Below are positions 48,548 to 60,572 of a DNA stretch of 64,000 nt, one piece after another. The notes beneath the pieces are model-generated. The model was not told the origin of the DNA, searched no databases, and worked only from the letters and a program-made list of their open reading frames with translations. Numbering within the stretch: the stretch's first letter is position 1; each line of letters starts with the position of its first letter. The position numbers and the translations under genes were made by a program. Location: assembly GCA_022579005.1 (NCBI GenBank), contig MU401546.1:78181-142180 (forward strand), in the 5' to 3' direction. This DNA is from Poronia punctata. Lineage: Eukaryota > Ascomycota > Sordariomycetes > Xylariales > Xylariaceae.

Positions 48548-51266
48548 CTCGTGCGCGACAGACCACCGCTCGTGTGACTTAACGCTGGACGGATATGGCA
48601 ACGTAGTGCATGAGGGCGACGTCGAGAGTTGCCAGAGGACCCGAGTCCGAGAGGAAAAAAGAGACAAAACAGAGAGAAGCTAGGATGAGAATATCCCGGG
48701 TCGGGACGTGACAGAAGGAATCGATGCCCAGGCGCTAATGTAACCATACCTTGACCCAGCCCGTCAACGAAGGCCAGCAATCCAGGGACATCGTTACCCA
48801 CCTTTGCCCTACGACTCACGGGTACCCGTCTACCTCCTCGTCTAGATCCAAGATTGGACTTTGCTTGCTAGTCATCCCCTGGTCGTCATGTAGGTCTATA
48901 CTCGTACCTTATTGACCTACCCAAGACAGGTGATTACTTTCTGTATATTAGGTAGTCCTAGAGCTTCCATTGGCTCTACGACTACCTAACCTAGATACCT
49001 AGGTATAAGCATATCGGGATACCCACGGCGACAACAATGTGTAATGACACAGTTTGGCCCACGCAGATGGATTTGATCCTTTCGGCACGCGCTTGGGATC
49101 GTACCTATCTGTTACAACAAAGTCTTTCTAGCAAAATAGAATGGGGGCCAAAACATTCACCACGATCAAAGAGAAACGGGAGGAAAAACCCCGAGGTAGC
49201 GGAGAAGTGGGCAAGGAACTTGAAGATGGTACGAGTGAACATGGTTGGAGGCCTTTTAGTCCTAGGTTAGCCCTTTTTCAGCCGGGCCGTCCAAGCACCA
49301 GTAAGCACTTCCGAGTATATAAGCGGCTTAAAGGCCTCTCAAGTTAACCCATCCTCAAGATATGCTGCAGCGAGCAATATGTATAGGTATTAAAATGTCG
49401 GGTTGAAAAATGCACTTTCCTATATTTCCTGTCCTGAAAAACATCATACGGCAAGAGCCCAATGTCTCTTGTAGGAGCGGGCACCTCCGACTCACGAGTA
49501 CCTACTTGTTGCCTAATGTTGTAAGGTAAAGTAGGTAGGTACCATGCACGGTTTAAGATTAAATACATTCGGAGTAAAAGGAGTCCAATGCAAAAGCAGA
49601 TAAGCCTTCCAGTGCCCGCTTTTATCAGCTGGCCTTGGCAACTTCTTCTATCACCGCTTCCAGATCCATTGCAGACGTACAAATTGGAGTAGGTAGACTC
49701 AGTAGAGGAATGAATGTCCATGTGGCAGAATTGAGGCCAGCAGAACAAAAAGTTGCCGGGGCTGCGCTTTCGCCAGCTGGGATACGATAGGTATGCTGCG
49801 CCTACTCGTACGTACATTACCTGAAATGCTGCTGGAGCCTGGCATGTAGGTACTTGGTGGTCCGGTGTGAGTACGATTTCCTGTGGTCATGAACTACATT
49901 ATGTGTCTATTGGTGGTTTACCGACAGGTCAGTCTATTCGTAGAGAATACTACCTTACCTAGGTACTAGATTCCTTCCATGCAACTTGAGTCCTATCATT
50001 GTACACATAACAAAAAGGCCTGCAAATCCTCTGGCGAGATGCGGCCGCCGTGAATTAGACTAGACTAATCGTGCTACGCCCCACCTTTATTTGGATTCGC
50101 AGAACGCTCACCACCTAAAGGTGGTAGCTCCTGAGTCCTGACCGGGGGGCCATCTGTCTAATAACGTTCGTGTTGCAGCAACTGATCCAGACTGCCAGAA
50201 CCCCAGCTATTTTTGGGATAGGTATTATGGAATTGGCCAATGCAGAAAGGTGCACGTTTTGCAGTCCATTCCACGCTAGGTAAATACGGCTACGATGTGC
50301 GGTACCTGTAACAGTTATTAGTAAGCTATACGTCGCGTTAGACAACTTTGACGCGTTGTAGACTACGAGTAGGTAACCATAGGTAGATAAAGCTCATAAC
50401 CCGCCTTATTGCCGGCTCTTGATAGAGACAATTAGGTACCCATCTTGCGCGTCGATTTACCGCAACGACATGCTGTTGGCAATGTGCAAGCCTCAAGGTA
50501 CCAAGAGAGGGATGACTGACTACCTACCTAGGTATACCAGTAATAAGAGATAAATCTCCTGGGCTGCAGCAGGCTAGAGCTGGTACCTTGTCTAAGTCAG
50601 TAGGTAGTTCATAAGCACTTTGATTGTTAAAATGTGTTCTGCAGTATGAAAACCTCGTGCTAAGACCTTAGCCAACGGCAGTACAGCTAGTGCTTATTAT
50701 CGGCACCCGACTGTCTGCTGCGGTGGTGATAGTTGTTCAAAATACGATATTTTTCTCCCCGTGACCCTGGCCCCGGGGAGTTCAAAAAGAACCGTATTGG
50801 TGATGGCCTCATATTGACCAGGCACCCAGGGCTGCCAGGGTACATGGGTAGAATACCCACAAAGGACCTCTATCACGTAAGCATGCCAAGACTTGACCAA
50901 TCCTGCCAAGACCCCTTAGGAAATTGGGATAAACTTCTCTGTCGCCCAAACAACATGAGACGGCACAATAGGACTCTTCCTTAAAAGTGAAACCACAGGT
51001 ACAACGTAGTTTAGTCTAGACTCTGGGTTAAAAGAATAGGTACAATATTCTGTACGGGTCGATCTTCGTTCGCAGTGTAATGGTGATATTGGCACGCATC
51101 TAGACTTTGTTCGTCTATTTCGAGGCCCTTCATCTGGCAGCAACACCATTGTGCGCCTGGCCACCATGTTCTCCCGAGCGGTAAAAAACGGTCATCGATA
51201 CTCTGGCTTCCTCCCACCAGCTCGTATATGAGTTCTCGCCGAGGGATAGGGCCCGATCTCTTTTCG
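48548..51266. other. 2.7-kb intergenic region
   Basis: Holds the promoter of the pepsin-like gene and the 3' end of the glutaminase gene. A 157-codon minus-strand frame at 49344-49817 lacks protein-like composition. TACCTA motifs recur (for example around 48980-49000 and 50520-50530). Confidence 0.55.
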
Positions 51267-53943
51267 TCAAACCGTCCAGGCATTAGATAAGACTGTAGTA
51301 ATCCTCCCCCCAAACGCCTTCTTCTGCTCATCCGTAAGAATCCCGCCAGCAGGCGACGGCACCGGAACGACAGTAATAGGCAATGGCTCGGTCGAATTCT
51401 GCGGGAACAAACAATGCCCGGCATCAGCACCCTCAGCACTCACATCCTGCCCCGTCTTCCCCAACGCTAGGAAGGCAAAGTGTCCACCAACAACAGGCCG
51501 CGCGCGGAAAGTGATACCGGGCGGGTATTCGCCACGGCCCGTGCATTGGTAAAGATCTGAGAAAGGCCCGTCCGACACAGTATGGTTAAGCCAGTACGCG
51601 ATCCCATTGACGAGTAACCGTCGCGTGGAATTGTGACTCGTAGCCGCGGCCCAGATTTGCCAGTCTGATTTAGCATAGGCGTGGCGGTTGTCGAGCGCTA
51701 CGCCAAAAGCTTGTGAGACAGTTGGGTACCAGGAAGATTGCATTTCGTATATGGACGCGTCTACGAGGCCCATGTTTAGGAGTTTGTCGGGGTAGATGTT
51801 GTATAGTAGGCCCCAGCTCGACCGCCACTGGTATGCTAGCGTCATGTGTTGCCCGCCCGGGGCTGCTGCGAGCGTCTTCCACGTTGCATAGTAATCCGCT
51901 GCAGTAGTGGAATACGTTACCGCTGCATCGTCTGCTCCGGCCAGTGATGCGATGTAGGACATGGCCTGTAGCCCAACGATGCCCTTAATGGCGAGATTAG
52001 TCTGGTTCGCCAACGTGCCTGCGAAGTCATCTGTGCTTAGCTGCGTCTCAGGAATGAGGGCGAATTCGATAAGATACTGCGAAAATTGTCGGAGCAAATC
52101 GTAGTGACTTATTAACCATTCGGAATCACCCGTAAACTTGTAATACGCATAGCTCATGAGAATGAAATTAGCGCTCTCTTCCACGGGCATGTATTCGTCC
52201 ATGCCCTCGACATGGCCTGTCGCATTCGGGAACCGCGCGCCGAGGTCGTGAATACAGTATCCGTTGGGGTAAAACTGCCCTTCCTGATAGTCATATAGCG
52301 GCTGTAGCGCGTAGCGGAGAAGGTTGGGATTTGCGTATAGAAAGAAGGGCATGGCCGGGTATAGCACGTCTACCGTATTCACATTACCGTTGCTAGATAT
52401 TTCTTTCTGGAATATCAGCGGCTCTATATTTGTAGCGTTGGGGTCTTGCGCGAAGACGTAGGCGCCCATTACTTGTCGGGCAGATAGTGCGACGATCGAG
52501 TAGTATGACTGCGCCTCAGATACGAAGGGCACGGCTATACCCGTCCAGTTGGTGGGGTTGAGGAATCCAGAATTAGACCAGCTTTGGAAGACGAAGTCTT
52601 GTCCGTACTGGTCCGTCCCGTTATCGGGGATCAGGGTAGACCCGAATGGAGTATCGCTTCTGACTGGGGCCTCTGTATTTCTATAAAAGCTGTCTACATC
52701 TTCCTGAAGTTGCATCTCGAAATAGTCACCGATGCTCTTGACGTCGTAGTAGTCGTGCCAGTGGAAGCGTATCATCGTGTCCAGGTTATCGTAGCACTTG
52801 CGCCACCAAGGAGACAGCCTATCCAGGCCGTCGTTGGTGATGTATTGTACGATGGGATCTTGGATAGAGCCGACCGTGTATCTAACGGATGCTTCACTAA
52901 CGTTCCCGAAGTCGTGCGCAAAGGCGAAGACGGGAGTGTGATCCCCAAAGTTGGTAGTAAACCCAGCGACGTCATTGCTCAGGGTACGATTGTTATAGAA
53001 TGACATGCGCACTGCCGTCGCCTCGCCGCATTCAAAGGAGAAGGAGCCTGCATTCGATGGGGCTGTCGTGTAAGTGACGTTCCCCCATAGCGGATATTCT
53101 CTGTTCTCGCCGAAGACCACGTTATCATGCCGATAATGGAACCAAGTGAATAGGTCTTCGGGTGTGGACGTGTTATGGCCTGTCTCGTTAACTGCCGCAC
53201 TGTTCTTTCGCAACGCCCAAGTTATATCGTCCTGTGAGCCTAGCCCTAGCCAAGTTGAGGCTATATCCGAGTAGAACTGGATGTGATGGGGTTGGCCGTC
53301 CTAAACATCCCGTCAGTCACTGGTGTCATTAAGACTTCCAGGCTCAAGACAGTTTTGGTGCATGGTCACTTGTAGTTCGGGACAATAGTGCATCAGGGGA
53401 AGCAGGGTTGCGATTCGAATAATTGGAATGACATAGGAAATCGAATTATCTGATAAAAGTGAAACATACATTCGAGTTAACAGTCGTTGTTAAATAGCTG
53501 AGAGGAATAGAGGACCGACAGACATCCCTTGGGGTCACTGGCGAGAAGAAGCTTGCTAGGATTGTCACCGGCCCGGCTTGGAAGGTAAAGTTAGATGCTT
53601 GCGAGTCGAATACGACTTTGAGCGGTTCCGCCGAGCTGTATTGCGAACTTTCAGGGAGCTCTCTGTTGGTACTGCCCAGGTATTCGTACGCAACGCCGTC
53701 TACCACCACGATCCCTTCCCATCCGACCGATTCACCAGTCCAAAGTTTTGGAGTCGCGCTATTGAGGGTCTCACCGTTTGCTGCAGTCGACCACACGTTC
53801 ACATATGGGTTCCTGACGGCCAACGGTACAGATGGGGGTCGAAGTGGCGAGTAAAAAAGCCCTTGGGCCATCCCATCTTGTAGGAACGTTGCTATAACTG
53901 CCAGGCAGGAAAGAATCGACATAAACCAGCTTCTTAAGTCCAT
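51267..53943 (-). CDS. secreted glutaminase A-like protein (GtaA family)
   Basis: Two exons (53943-53470 and 53300-51267) with a 169-bp intron give 835 residues. The join reads NSN-DGQPHHIQFYSDIASTW without a break. A signal peptide (MSILSCLAVIATFLQDGMAQ region) is followed by the DUF5127-type N-terminal domain and then the DUF4965/DUF1793 helical region typical of fungal glutaminase A: FVFQSWSNSGFLNPTNW, LYPAMPFFLYANPNLLRYAL, HDLGARFPNATGH, DEYMPVEESANFILMSYAYY, YQWRSSWGLLYNIYPDKLLN and FSDLYQCTGRG. The Aspergillus oryzae founder hydrolyses glutamine to glutamate outside the cell; activity here is inferred by family only. Many NxS/T sites fit secretion. The length exceeds the ~690 residues I recall for GtaA, so other members of this wider family are possible. 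Confidence 0.85.
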
Positions 53944-55841
53944 TTTTCACCGTGCTTTTTGGGAAATAGCCGCACAAGAGTTAGTAGCAGGCCTTTGGAA
54001 AAGAACTTGCAGCGTTGTAAATATCTTACCCATGTCGTAGTGAAGTATGTCCAAGTCGAGAGTAGTGTCGATGACTTATAGGTTGATGAAAAGGGATATG
54101 ACACGGTATTGGTCACTCTGTAGGTGCTGTCATCGTTACCCTGCCGCTGCAGATACATCTATCGCAGTAACACAGATGAGAGGACCTCGCAGTCGACAAT
54201 TAACTGGACGTGTCGCGGCAGTGACCGGATTGGTTGTGCATGCAGTTCCCGTCATATGAAAACATTCTACTGTGATCCAGTCAGCCCTACGCCAGATGGA
54301 TGTAGGCGGCCGACAGATCCCATTTGCACGTCCAGTCATGTTTGTTCCATCGTTCAATCCTCTTTATAGATGAAGGAATCTCAGATCCCAGCCATGCTGG
54401 ATATTCGCCCGGTGGCAAAGTCGACCCAGCAAGCTTTTATCATGCTTACAGCACAACTCAAATCCTAGGATACAACACATAGTTACGACTCCGTGTTTAG
54501 TCCGTGTTCCTACTCCCTCTAACAACTTCCACCAAAGGTTGTGGAGGAGCTGTATAGATAAAAGGGCTGCCCGAATCTGAGCTACTAATTGATTGCTCTA
54601 GAGCGTATTGTACGACCATTAGCGGGGAGCCAATACCCATGGCACAAATCCTTTTGGCTTTGAGTTGATGCATCATTGAGGGCCACCTCACGGCATGCGC
54701 GGGAGTAGCCTTCTGCCATTCGCCCGAATATCATGGAACACCGGATGTCCCACGCGGCCAAGAGGGACGCAGGCGTAGGTCAGACCTCGTGGCTTTCTCG
54801 TGTGTCGTCATGAATAACTGGTCGGTTTGCGTGGTGTCACGATCCAGACACCACAGGCAATCACAGTTATACCGCGACACATCGCGTGGTGCGCGCGTGC
54901 AATCAAGCCGTACCCTCGTCCACTTGAGCTTCTCGAAGATAAGACGAAGGTGACGGTGTGACCTGGCTGCCTATGTTTGTGCTCGGAGTTTCTAATCCGA
55001 GGCCGCGTGGAGTCAGACCTGATGAAAACATGCTTAACATGCGCGTACGAGAGATAGTTGCCAACACTTCTTGCCCATCACTCGCTGGCTGGCTATTGAT
55101 GCTCACAAGGTGGGTAGTTTTCCTGATGACAAAAACAACTTGGTGGGATATGGCAGAAATTGGTTGTGGGCTGATGTTGAATCTAGGGCGGTATTCTGTG
55201 TTAAGTTGGGTTGATGGAGCCTTCCATCTCATGGAAACATTGGTCATCACTTCCTTTGTTGCTTATTTACCTAAGGTAATTACCAAGCCGATTGGCAAGT
55301 GAGTATAGTTCCATTGTACGTGTCTACTTCGATCCTTCACACGATGTAGGGCAGGTACCATCGACATGTACGTTACATTATGATGTAACCATTTACACCT
55401 TTCTAAAGATTACTTCACGGCTGGATATCAGCCAGTGCATACATGCAGCGCGGGGATAGAAGTTTCTACTATATTTATTTTTTGGTCCCCGATTCTGTAA
55501 CCTGTCGCTGCGATGCTGTCGTTTGTTAAAGAGGCGGCCGGATAACTAAACCTCCAAGCGCCATGTGGCCTTGGGCAAAGGTGTCGCCTCTTTCTCGGGG
55601 CGGGTTGTTTCCCGGAAAACATAAGACCTCCCATCGCGAAAGCCGGAACGCACAACTTCGCTGATCCCCACAACGCATAACAATGCAAAATCATCCGTCT
55701 GTACTGTACGCCCTTTGCATACATACGCCTTGGTCGCAGAAAATCGTTCCATTTCATCCAAGCGTCGTAAAATCGTCATTCCGACAAGAGGATGCCAGTC
55801 CCTCAACGCAGTTCGAACACTAGAGCACATGGCTTGAACAT
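53944..55841. other. intergenic with unassigned coding-like stretches
   Basis: The glutaminase promoter occupies the left part. On the minus strand, frames at 54691-54497 (ending PPQPLVEVVRGSRNTD) and 55250-54903 (ending YLREAQVDEGTA), plus one at 55845-55546, have protein-like composition. They could not be joined into a convincing gene or family. Confidence 0.4.
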
Positions 55842-56777
55842 TCATGTGTCATCTTCGTTTTCGGCACCAGCTCGTGTCTTCTCCTTCAATATTGCAGTAT
55901 GATGCCGTGCATGATATTTGGTATCCGCCTTGTCTAAGTGGTTATACAGCATACCACACTCCTTACACTCGGTGTATGCCGTATCCCTCATGGAGAGACT
56001 TAGGGTGGTCTGTACAGACGCTTTCTTGGTCTCCTTCTTCACTTTCTCCGCGGAGCGATTTTCTTTTGACCGAGTGCTCGGCTCTGTCGTCGCTACAGCT
56101 TGGTTTAGACTGTTTATCGTCGTTTCTGATAGTACTGGGGCGCATGTGCGCGCTTGTATATCCCCGGTGTCACTTTTATTGCCATCGACATCCCCCTCAT
56201 CTTCGTCGCTGGCTCGCTGGTCAATTATACGACCTATCGCCACACGTGCTTTCAGCCTCCGTATTCTCTTCTTCCTTGTAATGAGGGAGGGAGGTGAGGA
56301 TGGAGGCGTGGTCGTGGGCTCTGTGTTTTCCGATATTGGATCCGAGGATGGCGTGGCGGTCGAGGAGCGGGAAGAGGTCTTTTGGAAATACGCTGTGATT
56401 GTGCCTTTCTTCATCGGTGGTAAAGAGGCAGTAGTTGAAGTTGGAGCTGTTCCCGGCAAAGTCTCGGATGCATTACTCCGTGTAGGGGAGATAGTGGGAA
56501 TTGCTCTATTGTTGTAGGAGATGACGGAGGAGTCGTTAACACATCGCCGCTTCGGATCCGGTTCACTTGAGTCGCCAGATAATGTCCGTTTGCTGTAAGT
56601 CCGAAGGGGGCGTTTACGGGTTTCCATAGGATATGGTCTAAATGAGCTAACGTATGGACGTTCTGGTTTTCTAGGTATCCTATGAGGCGAGTGATCCGTC
56701 AGCAAGACCCTGCAAGGCTCGATAGAGCTCTTAACGTACCGTGACGCTGCCTTCCACGATGATGTGTCGGCGTCCAT
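55842..56777 (-). CDS. ESCO-type zinc-finger protein without visible acetyltransferase
   Basis: A single exon of 311 residues. Near the C-terminus it has the zinc finger found in the cohesin acetyltransferase Eco1/ESCO: TECKECGMLYNHLDKADTKYH with C271, C274, H289 and H293. Two further features recall Eco1: an N-terminal basic RKRPLRTYSKR segment and KKGTITAYFQ, which resembles a PCNA-interacting motif. The rest is Ser/Thr/Pro-rich and disordered. The frame stops 18 residues after the last His, before any acetyltransferase domain. Open frames just downstream (55845-55428) do not clearly supply one. It may be a zinc-finger-only family member or a truncated Eco1 relative. Nuclear location is inferred from the basic motifs. 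Confidence 0.7.
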   Translation of the reverse strand: MDADTSSWKAASRYVKSSIEPCRVLLTDHSPHRIPRKPERPYVSSFRPYPMETRKRPLRTYSKRTLSGDSSEPDPKRRCVNDSSVISYNNRAIPTISPTRSNASETLPGTAPTSTTASLPPMKKGTITAYFQKTSSRSSTATPSSDPISENTEPTTTPPSSPPSLITRKKRIRRLKARVAIGRIIDQRASDEDEGDVDGNKSDTGDIQARTCAPVLSETTINSLNQAVATTEPSTRSKENRSAEKVKKETKKASVQTTLSLSMRDTAYTECKECGMLYNHLDKADTKYHARHHTAILKEKTRAGAENEDDT

Positions 56778-57226
56778 CGGGACTTGGAGAGGGAACTACC
56801 AAAAAAATAATAAGATGATTATGCACGGGTTAGAGTAGGTAGCGGACTGATCGGTCCTCTTCATAAATCATCTACGTAGTGGTGCGAATTGTATTGAATA
56901 GGTAAGTTGATGAGCCAAAGGCTGGAATCCAAATTGTTAAGTCCGACGCGTTAATGGATAGATAAAGACGCGCCGCAAAGGCGGGAAGATCCACGCGCAA
57001 CGCGTTTACATGGTGGGGCAATAGTGGGGTATATTATAATGGTTACTATTATAGCCTAGTGCTTGCCCAGTGACGCTAATTGGCGGCCACTAGAAACATG
57101 TGATAATTAAGAAGGAGGTACAAACCAAATGTTTAATGCGAAAACAAAACGGCCAGCCGGGCATTGTAGACGCTTAGTAGTAGTTGATATAAGATAGGAA
57201 GGGAAAAACAAACCATTGGACGTGGG
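56778..57226. other. intergenic between VMA12 and the zinc-finger gene
   Basis: About 450 bp containing the zinc-finger gene promoter and the VMA12 3' end. No gene seen. Confidence 0.6.
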
Positions 57227-58103
57227 TTATCTGTTAATCCTTCTTCGCAAATTTGCGTCTGATTCTGATGCGATCGGGGGCACGGGCGTGGGTTCTTCAA
57301 CTTTTGCTTTCCCGTCTTCGTCGCCAACCACCCATGTCTTGACAATCTCACGGATTTCCTTCTTTTGGACCTCTTTCTTTTCCCCTTCCGACATTCTCCA
57401 TGTGTATGCTGAATATACGGCAACTTCGGTGATGGCGACAACAATAGCTCCACCTAAGCTGAGAAACAGCCGAGTCGAGACAGGCCACCATTGGGCGGCT
57501 TTCCAAAGCGCAATACCGCAGCCGAAGACACTGACGACGAAGTTTATGATGAGCGTCACTTGTTTTTGTACATCCCCATATTCGATGTCATCAACACCGA
57601 CGTCCGACATCTTGGACGGCTTGTTGACTTCTGCGAACGAATGGGCCATCGGGGCAAGAGGGAATCGTTCAGCAAAAGACTCTCGGCCAGGAAGCTTTCG
57701 TAGCATGCGTTCGTATGATCGTTCCTCTTCTTCGCGTCGAAGTCTCGCCATTAGTTCTTTGTACTCTTGGGTCTGGTTTCTAGTTAGCTATGCAGTTGAA
57801 GGCAGTTGCATCGGATAGACGAACGGGTTCGGGTTTTGGCGGTGGTGGGGGCACATAGACCGTTGCACCACGGAGCATCCCTTCCAAGTTGAAATCCCCA
57901 CGACCACCTGATCTTAAAGCCCTCCATGTGTCAATAATCTGCCCGTGGCTTATGGGGTTTCCGACGGCGGGTTCGCAGATACTGGGCTCTCCGGGCTCGA
58001 TATTCCTTGGAATGTTGTCGTCGGTCGAGCTATGAACATCTCCTAAATCACGTACAGCACCGAGTGCCTCTACTAGGGTAGAGGTCATTGTAAGTAACAC
58101 CAT
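57227..58103 (-). CDS. VMA12: Vma12/TMEM199-like V-ATPase assembly factor
   Basis: Two exons (58103-57825 and 57772-57227) with a 52-bp intron give 274 residues. The join reads PPKPEP-TQEYKELMARLRREEEE. The N-terminus carries PISHGQIIDTWRALR and the Pro-rich YVPPPPPKPEP typical of fungal Vma12. A charged helix (EERSYERML) follows, then two membrane spans (VTLIINFVVSVFGCGIALW and LFLSLGGAIVVAITEVAVY), and a short Lys/Glu-rich cytosolic tail. Known role: an ER membrane protein that with Vma22 stabilises the Vo subunit Vph1 during vacuolar proton-pump assembly. The ATG at 58103 (MVLLTMTSTLVEAL) is the first true ATG of the frame. Divergent from COQ1, sharing a 505-bp spacer. Confidence 0.9.
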
Positions 58104-58608
58104 CGTGCCAATCAGTGGTCGCAATTAATCCGTCGGTCATGGAATTATCGATTTTGTTGTTACGACGATATTCGGGCTGCGCAACATTTCAGGTTTTATT
58201 ACAGGTATTAGGTCCTGTACAGTGTAGGTATTGTCTGGTAGGCTCATCGCTCGCTCGCCTCTTGGAAGCTAACGACAGGTCCAGCAGGCGCCACAGTGTT
58301 CGGCCCCTTTGTGACCACCGACTGCCGAGGCGCAGCCACAGACACGCCACAGTCGATGAATAGCGGTTTACCAAAACAGAAATTTTGTAGATTCCGAATG
58401 TCGCAACTCATTTTGCTATACTCTAGCGACGCTCTTTAATATTGCACATTGGTCATCGGACCTTTGAAATTGATATCCTTTCCACATCCTGAACAATTCG
58501 GGTTTCCTTACATAATTTATTCCATGCCCAGATAACGTCCCACGGCCACCCAATTAGGCAATCGGGTCTTTGCGACCATCACGGTCAAACGTTCGAAATC
58601 CCGCCGAT
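58104..58608. promoter_or_regulatory. bidirectional promoter region of VMA12 and COQ1
   Basis: These 505 bp lie between two divergent start codons and must serve both housekeeping genes. No individual transcription-factor site is claimed. Confidence 0.6.
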
Positions 58609-60021
58609 ATGAAGTTTCGAACGGTGCTCCGGAATGCGCGATCCGCTGGTCGTCCTGTCTTTAGTTCACGGCACGCCGAATACAGGCGAACTACAGTCCA
58701 CGATTTGAGGATATTACAGACAGCATTATACCATAATTCCTCCAAACGACCGTCCGCCTGGGCCGCCGCGGTCTCAGTCGCCTCCAATGTCGTCTCCAAC
58801 GCAGTGTCTCGAGCCACCAAGGGCGATATGCACATCGACCCTCTACGGACAGTAGCGAAAGAAATGAAAGCCTTGACAGGGAATATCCGTGGGCTTCTAG
58901 GGTCCGGTCACCCTGCACTCGACCGAGTCGCCAAATATTATACACAAGCCGAGGGCAAACATGTTCGGCCACTAATAGTCCTACTAATGTCGCGCGCGAC
59001 CTCTCTATGTCCCAAAAACGAATTGGCCCCCGATTCGGTGCAGAGGAGGACAATCAACACATCTATATCACCACTCAACGTTTTATCCGACGTTAATCCC
59101 TCTTCCACACCTACCAACTATTCGTCCGAGCCGGAATTTCCGGATAGCGATATCCTCCCGTCCCAACGACGGTTAGCCGAAATCACCGAACTCATCCACA
59201 CCGCCTCTTTACTTCATGACGATGTCATCGACCATTCATTGTCACGTCGGGGGTCGCCGTCTGCAAACTATGAGTTTGGTAATAAGATGGCTGTCCTAGC
59301 CGGCGATTTCATGCTAGGCAGGGCGTCTGTTGCGCTGGCGCGGCTCCGAAATGCCGAAGTAACCGAACTTCTGGCCACCGTAATCGCGAACCTAGTGGAG
59401 GGTGAATTCATGCAGCTGAAGAATACGGCGCGGGACGAGCGGAATCCGACATACTCGGAGGACATTTTCACTTATTATCTACAAAAGACGTACCTGAAAA
59501 CGGCAAGCTTAATATCGAAATCTTGCAGGGCAGCGGCATTGCTCGGCCGGGCCGATGCGTCGACGGTCGATGCTGCCTATGCTTATGGGCGGAACCTGGG
59601 TCTGGCGTTTCAGTTAGTTGATGATATGTTGGATTATACAAAATCAGGCAAAGATCTCGGCAAGCCGGCCGGGGCGGACCTTGAACTAGGGCTAGCAACG
59701 GCCCCCTTATTGTTTGCGTGGAAGACGACGCCTGAACTGGGGTCTTTGGTGGGGAGGAAATTCGAACAGGAGGGTGACGTACAACGGGTAAGTTTTTTTT
59801 TTGTTCCGTGGGACCCGCCCGGTCCTGTCTGTTTGTGTCAGTATTAACAGGGAACACAGGCACGAGACCTTGTCATCCAAAGTGACGGAATAGAGCAAAC
59901 CAGAGCACTAGCCGAGGATTATGTACACCGAGCAATCTCTGCTCTCGACCCTTTCCCTCACAGCGAAGCGAAAGAAGGCCTCGTCGACATGGCCATGAAG
60001 ACCTTGAAGCGTCAAAAGTAA
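58609..60021 (+). CDS. COQ1: mitochondrial polyprenyl diphosphate synthase (Coq1)
   Basis: Two exons (58609-59787 and 59860-60021) with a 72-bp intron give 446 residues. The N-terminus (MKFRTVLRNARSAGRPVFSSR) is Arg/Ser-rich without acidic residues, a typical mitochondrial presequence. Both Asp-rich motifs of trans-prenyltransferases are present: LLHDDVIDHS (about 201-210) and LVDDMLDY (about 336-343), with GKHVRP and GEFMQL in the expected places. An insertion of ~50 Ser-rich residues before the first motif is common in fungi. Known role: adds isopentenyl units to make the long side chain of ubiquinone at the inner membrane. The ATG at 58609 is the first in the frame. An AATAAA lies at 60189. 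Confidence 0.94.
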
Positions 60022-60572
60022 AAGATTAATGTACATCATCATAAACAACCATTGTATTATCATTGTAGCATGGAGTTATTAGACACGGGACGGGATGTGG
60101 GGTGTGCTGTTGTATATATGGGACACGGAATTTTTTTGGGGCACATTCGCATCGTCACGTTTTACATCTACAAGAACAAAATGTACACAATAAATGGAAG
60201 AAACGAAATGAGAGAGGCAAGCAAAAAGAGCCTCATAGGCCAGCAGCAAATTTTCAGCTTAACATTTCGGACTTTTGACCTGTCGTGAAAAGAAACACTG
60301 AATAGATGGATTGGAATATACCGATTTAAGTCGGTACTTATGGGGAGTATTCTTTCTAATCAACCAGAGTTGCGTTCAAGCCCAATGTCATCATGTTCGT
60401 GCGTGCCTGCAAGGGACATACGGCATCATATCGACCTTCCGCTTACCATAACAGAGAAATAGGCTTTGAAAGAAAGCAGATATGTGTATATATACTACCG
60501 CGTAACATAAATATGAAAAGGAAAGGGATAAAACACAAAAGTTAAAAAGAAGAAAAGAAAAAAAAAAGACGT
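60022..60572. other. 3' region of COQ1
   Basis: About 550 bp with an AATAAA (60189-60194) and no further protein gene. It ends at the tRNA-Asp terminator. Confidence 0.6.
60558..60567 (-). terminator. RNA polymerase III terminator of tRNA-Asp
   Basis: T10 on the minus strand, six bases beyond the tRNA discriminator base. Confidence 0.75.

Noticed and set aside
49344..49817. 157-codon minus-strand open frame
   Set aside because: Composition is not protein-like, no family resemblance, and it lies in TACCTA-rich intergenic DNA.
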